A program made the position numbers and the translations under genes. From Izhakiella australiensis (GTDB taxonomy: Bacteria > Pseudomonadota > Gammaproteobacteria > Enterobacterales > Enterobacteriaceae): DNA of 39,097 nucleotides. The first letter of the stretch is position 1. The number at the start of each line of letters is the position of its first letter. Of this stretch, positions 35,993-39,097 are shown piece by piece. The notes below the pieces were generated by a model that saw only the letters and a list, made by a program, of their open reading frames with translations, was not told the DNA's origin and did no database searches. The stretch covers positions 1 to 39,097 of the forward strand of contig NZ_MRUL01000026.1 of assembly GCF_002006995.1 (NCBI RefSeq), in the 5' to 3' direction.

Positions 35993-36760
35993 TCAGGCTT
36001 TTACCGCTTCAATAAAAATAGTATCTGAACTGAAGCTGCCATCAGACTGCAGTAAAAAGTAATCTTTCACCTCATCTGACGCACTATCCTGATAGGCACG
36101 GATAGCATTCACGATGGCTTCAGGCGTACGCATCCGCGCAACCCAGCTGCTGAACTCCAGCTCAAGACGCCCCTGATGCAGTGCAGCGATTGTCAGCCCT
36201 GCTTCAGTAAACAGCGTCAGCCACTCGCCGGGAGCATAGTTACGCACATGCGAGGTATCACGCAGCGCTTCGATGGTTGACAGCCAGACATCTTTAACCG
36301 CATTGCCCGGTGAGCTGATATCCATAAATATGACCTTGCCATGGGGTTTCAGAACGCGACGGACTTCACGCATGGCGCGGCCAACATCGTGCCAGTGATG
36401 CGCCGAATAACGGCTAATCACGATATCGAAACTAGCGTCTTCAAAGGGCAATACCTCGGCATAACCCTGAGCGGTTGTCAGGTGGCTGAAACCACGCTCC
36501 TGCGCGGTGTTCTTTACTACCTCTAACATCTGCGCCGACAGATCGTAGGCAACCACCGCTTTCACCTGCTGGGCGGCAACATAGCTGGCATGACCGGCAC
36601 CGCAACCGAGGTCCAGTACCCTGGCCTCTTTTTCTCCTGATAAACGCTCGGCCAGCCGCAGCAAATCGTGTCCGCTGGCATGTACCGCACTGGACAGGTA
36701 GGCGTTTGCCTGGGCGCCAAACTGTTTATCGACATTATCGTGGTGACTTTGCGTTGCCAT
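35993..36760 (-). CDS. yafE: SAM-dependent methyltransferase YafE
   Basis: The 255 residues are a class I methyltransferase (type 11) with motif I VLDLGCGAGHASY near residue 48, LPFEDASFDIVISRYSAHHW near 104 and VRRVLKPHGKVIFMDIS near 133. It resembles UbiE and related enzymes but has no known substrate. As I recall, the E. coli K-12 annotation is about 207 residues and starts later; the version here has a full N-terminus with NVDKQFGAQANAYL. GGAAACAGAG precedes the ATG. Confidence 0.88.
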   Translation of the reverse strand: MATQSHHDNVDKQFGAQANAYLSSAVHASGHDLLRLAERLSGEKEARVLDLGCGAGHASYVAAQQVKAVVAYDLSAQMLEVVKNTAQERGFSHLTTAQGYAEVLPFEDASFDIVISRYSAHHWHDVGRAMREVRRVLKPHGKVIFMDISSPGNAVKDVWLSTIEALRDTSHVRNYAPGEWLTLFTEAGLTIAALHQGRLELEFSSWVARMRTPEAIVNAIRAYQDSASDEVKDYFLLQSDGSFSSDTIFIEAVKA

Positions 36761-36842
36761 ATCTCTGTTTCCTTCAATTAAAACGCTTTTATAATAAGGG
36801 CAGATATGACTGACCTGCCCGGTAACGGCAGGCCGGCACGAG

Positions 36843-37646
36843 TTAATTCAGCTCAGGCTTGCCGGGTGAGAATTCGACTAGTAGCGGATTGTGATCGGAG
36901 GCACGGGTAACCAGAACGGCCGCTTCAGCCACCTTCATTCCCCGGTAAAAAACAAAATCAAGCGGGCGACCGAAAGCTTTGCGGCGATGATCGTCGGTAA
37001 AACGCACTTCTCTTAATCCCATTTCACGAGCAAAACGGTACAGCGCATTGATACGCTGGCGGCTCCACGCATTAAAATCGCCGGCCAGAATCACCGGACC
37101 TTTATGATGCATAACCTGATCGCCGATCGGCCCCAGCTGCTTGCTGTATACATCGATACCGAGGCTGAAATTAACCGCGTGGACGTTTACCACCATCAGC
37201 GTCTGATCGTTGGGCAGCGGGTAGGCGGTAATAAGCGCAGATTTGGCGAGTCGTAAAAGTGGCTCACGCTCAATTAATGGGCAGCAGTAAACCGGATGAG
37301 CCGCTGCCAGCGTCATCACACCAGAAGGGTGTACCGGCAGCATAAAGGCCGGAACCTGGTCGGCAGCCATATAGTTAGCGGTAGCAAACTGCACCAGCTC
37401 AGGGGTTGCCTGCGCTTCCTGCAATAGCACCAGGTGGGACTCTCTACCAAAGCTTTGCAGCACTGACTGCCAGTCTGCGCGCTGCTGCTTGAAGATATTC
37501 CATACCAGCACCCGCAGCGTTTGCTGCATTGGTAATGGCTCTCCTGGCGATAATGCCTGACCTACATGCAACAGTGCCGCAGGCGGGAAGATCCGCTCTG
37601 CGGGCTGACCTGCCGTATAACGCATGGAGTAGGTCTTTTTATTCAC
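36843..37646 (-). CDS. yafD: Endonuclease/exonuclease/phosphatase family protein YafD
   Basis: The 267 residues share the EEP fold of DNase I-type nucleases and phosphatases: [14 protein letters not shown] near residue 47, [13 protein letters not shown] with the metal Glu near 76, [11 protein letters not shown] with Asp and Asn, and the final [11 protein letters not shown] with the catalytic Asp-His. Its substrate is not established. It is divergent from yafC. The N-terminus [19 protein letters not shown] matches the E. coli start. Confidence 0.92.
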   Translation of the reverse strand: MNKKTYSMRYTAGQPAERIFPPAALLHVGQALSPGEPLPMQQTLRVLVWNIFKQQRADWQSVLQSFGRESHLVLLQEAQATPELVQFATANYMAADQVPAFMLPVHPSGVMTLAAAHPVYCCPLIEREPLLRLAKSALITAYPLPNDQTLMVVNVHAVNFSLGIDVYSKQLGPIGDQVMHHKGPVILAGDFNAWSRQRINALYRFAREMGLREVRFTDDHRRKAFGRPLDFVFYRGMKVAEAAVLVTRASDHNPLLVEFSPGKPELN

Positions 37647-37862
37647 TTACTACTGGCCTCTTTTACAACGGTAAGTTTCTACGTTAAGGATTTTATTCAA
37701 GGGTTGCAATCTCACAGCATAGCTTTTCAGGAAAAGCTGCGTAAGTAAATGCGAATGCGCCGTCCCGGATGACGCCATGAATTGCTCATGCAAGCAGTAG
37801 CATGACGTGTTTTAATACTTATATAGCAAAAGTTAACATCTATCTTTGTTTAAGGAGCAATA

Positions 37863-38765
37863 GTGCGCGCCACCTCAGATGATCTATTGCTGTTTGTCAC
37901 CGTCGTTGAAAACGGTAGCTTCAGCCGGGCAGCTGAACAATTAGATGTTGCTACTTCGGTGGTCAGTCGGGCAGTAAAAAAGCTGGAAACCAAGCTCGGC
38001 GTATCCTTACTTAACCGGACGACGCGTCAACTCAGCCTGACGCAGGAAGGCGAACGATACTTCCGCCGTGTACAGAAAGTATTGCAGGAGATGAGCGAGG
38101 CGGAAGAGGAAATCATTGGCGACCAGCACTCGCCCCGGGGAGACTTACGTATTGATGCCTCGACCCCGGTTATTCTGCATTTGTTAATGCCGATGATTAA
38201 ACCCTTTCTCTCGCGTTATCCTGGTATGACGCTTTCTCTGGTTTCTTCTGAAAGCTTTATCAATCTGATTGAGCGTAAAGTCGATATTGCCATTCGTGCC
38301 GGTAATCTGGATGATTCGACTTTACGTGCCCGGCCGCTGTTTATCAGCCATCGTCGCATCGTTGCTGCGCCGGCGTACATTGCCGAACGCGGCATGCCAC
38401 AGCGAGTAGAAGATCTCAGCACGCATGATTGCCTGGCGTTTATCGAAACGGCACGCCTTAATCGCTGGCCAGTAAAAACCGCCGATAATCGTTTTTTCAC
38501 CATCCCACCAGGCTCCTCAGCGAACAGCGGAGAAACCCTAAAGCAGCTCTGCCTGACCGGTAACGGTATCGCCTGCCTTTCTGAGTTTATGGTGGATAAA
38601 GAAATTGCCGAAGGGACGCTGGTCCAGATCCTGCCCGATCGGACGGTGCCAGAGGAGATGCCTTTTCACGCGGTTTATTATAGTGACCGTTCAGTAAGTC
38701 CACGTATCCGCGTGTTTATTGACTTTTTATACGATTACATTGAAAAGCAGCCCTGGAAGCGGTAA
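37863..38765 (+). CDS. yafC: LysR-family transcriptional regulator YafC
   Basis: The 300 residues have an N-terminal winged helix-turn-helix (about 4-63, [20 protein letters not shown] then [12 protein letters not shown]) and the LysR substrate-binding domain (about 90-295). The target genes are not known. The start is GTG 37863 with AAGGAG seven bases upstream. It is divergent from yafD. In E. coli dkgB lies between yafC and aspU; here yafC is followed directly by the terminator and tRNA-Asp. Confidence 0.93.
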   Translation: MRATSDDLLLFVTVVENGSFSRAAEQLDVATSVVSRAVKKLETKLGVSLLNRTTRQLSLTQEGERYFRRVQKVLQEMSEAEEEIIGDQHSPRGDLRIDASTPVILHLLMPMIKPFLSRYPGMTLSLVSSESFINLIERKVDIAIRAGNLDDSTLRARPLFISHRRIVAAPAYIAERGMPQRVEDLSTHDCLAFIETARLNRWPVKTADNRFFTIPPGSSANSGETLKQLCLTGNGIACLSEFMVDKEIAEGTLVQILPDRTVPEEMPFHAVYYSDRSVSPRIRVFIDFLYDYIEKQPWKR

Positions 38766-38781
38766 GCGCCGCCGCCAAAGA

Positions 38782-38813
38782 TAAAAAAAAGCCCTGACAT
38801 TTCTGTCAGGGCT
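38782..38813. terminator. Terminator of the rRNA operon (and of yafC)
   Basis: AGCCCTGACA-TTTC-TGTCAGGGCT is a ten-pair stem. On the minus strand it is followed by eight or more T, ending the transcript of 5S rRNA and tRNA-Asp. The plus side has only TTG, so yafC may be ended less well. Confidence 0.92.
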
Positions 38814-38822
38814 TGTATAAAG

Positions 38823-38899
38823 TGGCGGAACGGACGGGGCTCGAACCCGCGACCCCCTGCGTGACAGGCAGGTATTCTAACCAACTGAACTACCGCTCC
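38823..38899 (-). tRNA. aspU: tRNA-Asp (anticodon GTC), rRNA-operon-distal
   Basis: The 77-base minus-strand gene is identical to aspV at 31481-31557, including CCA. It lies 78 bases past the 5S gene and just before the operon terminator, the place of aspU at the end of rrnH in E. coli. Confidence 0.97.
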
Positions 38900-38977
38900 A
38901 CCGATTCTGTACTGATGCCGCTTATTGCGCGACTTCAGGTGTTTCTCCCATCCCGCGTCACCGGGTGGTCTTATATG

Positions 38978-39097
38978 ATGCCTGGCAGTTCCCTACTCTC
39001 GCATGGGGAGACCCCACACTACCATCGGCGCTACGGCGTTTCACTTCTGAGTTCGGCATGGGGTCAGGTGGGACCACCGCGCTAGTGCCGCCAGGCA
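38978..39097 (-). rRNA. rrf: 5S ribosomal RNA
   Basis: The minus strand reads TGCCTGGCGGCACTAGCGCG and ends CTGCCAGGCAT, a full 120-base 5S rRNA; the 5' and 3' ends pair as usual. It is complete and stops at the last base of the window. The 23S and 16S genes should lie beyond the right edge. Confidence 0.97.

Noticed and set aside
1..39097. CRISPR arrays, toxin-antitoxin pairs, restriction systems
   Set aside because: I looked for regularly spaced repeats and for small overlapping gene pairs, including those next to dinB, and saw none.

Overview
The window looks like a chromosomal segment of a member of the Enterobacterales. Its backbone follows the Escherichia coli order from thrW to the end of an rRNA operon: thrW, proA, proB, phoE, crl, frsA, gpt, pepD, dinB, yafK, yafJ, gmhA, fadE, yafV, aspV, dnaQ, rnhA, yafS, gloB, mltD, yafE, yafD, yafC, aspU and 5S rRNA. 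Protein identity to E. coli is visibly high but not that of E. coli itself. Several genes absent from that E. coli interval (methionine salvage, a second amino-sugar operon, a ureidoglycine transaminase/allantoin racemase pair) and the absence of ivy, dkgB and the dinB-linked toxin genes suggest a relative such as Erwinia, Pantoea or a similar genus. The genus is inference only.

Positions 1-2738 are the end of a P4-type genomic island in the 3' end of tRNA-Thr(CGT) (thrW). It holds a tyrosine integrase, an accessory gene of uncertain function, and an AlpA-like excision regulator cut by an IS3-like element that runs off the left edge. Positions 2739-9244 hold thrW, proline synthesis (proBA), a PhoE-type porin, crl, frsA and gpt. 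Positions 9509-17434 hold pepD, dinB (with decayed tandem copies of its own 3' end downstream and a LexA box upstream), dpaA/yafK, yafJ, gmhA and fadE with a FadR site.

Positions 17437-22178 hold a compact four-gene minus-strand operon: sodium/solute symporter, NagB-like deaminase, NagA-like deacetylase and a ROK repressor. A 29-bp palindrome in front of it is a likely operator. The catalytic-site motifs differ from standard NagA and NagB, and no kinase is present, so the substrate is open. Positions 22474-28791 hold a complete set of genes for converting methylthioribose to methionine (mtnK, mtnA, mtnD, mtnC, mtnB, mtnE), followed by the omega-amidase yafV, which removes the keto-glutaramate made by MtnE. 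Two divergent intergenic regions carry MetJ boxes. One also contains a perfect 16-bp inverted repeat that may be a symmetric bidirectional promoter.

Positions 28896-31022 hold a two-gene purine/allantoin remnant or minimal module (pucG/hpxJ-like and hpxA-like). Positions 31481-39097 return to the conserved backbone: tRNA-Asp, dnaQ/rnhA divergent pair, yafS, gloB, mltD, yafE, yafD, yafC, and then the tail of an rRNA operon on the minus strand (5S rRNA, an identical second tRNA-Asp, and a strong terminator). The window ends exactly at the 5' end of the 5S gene.
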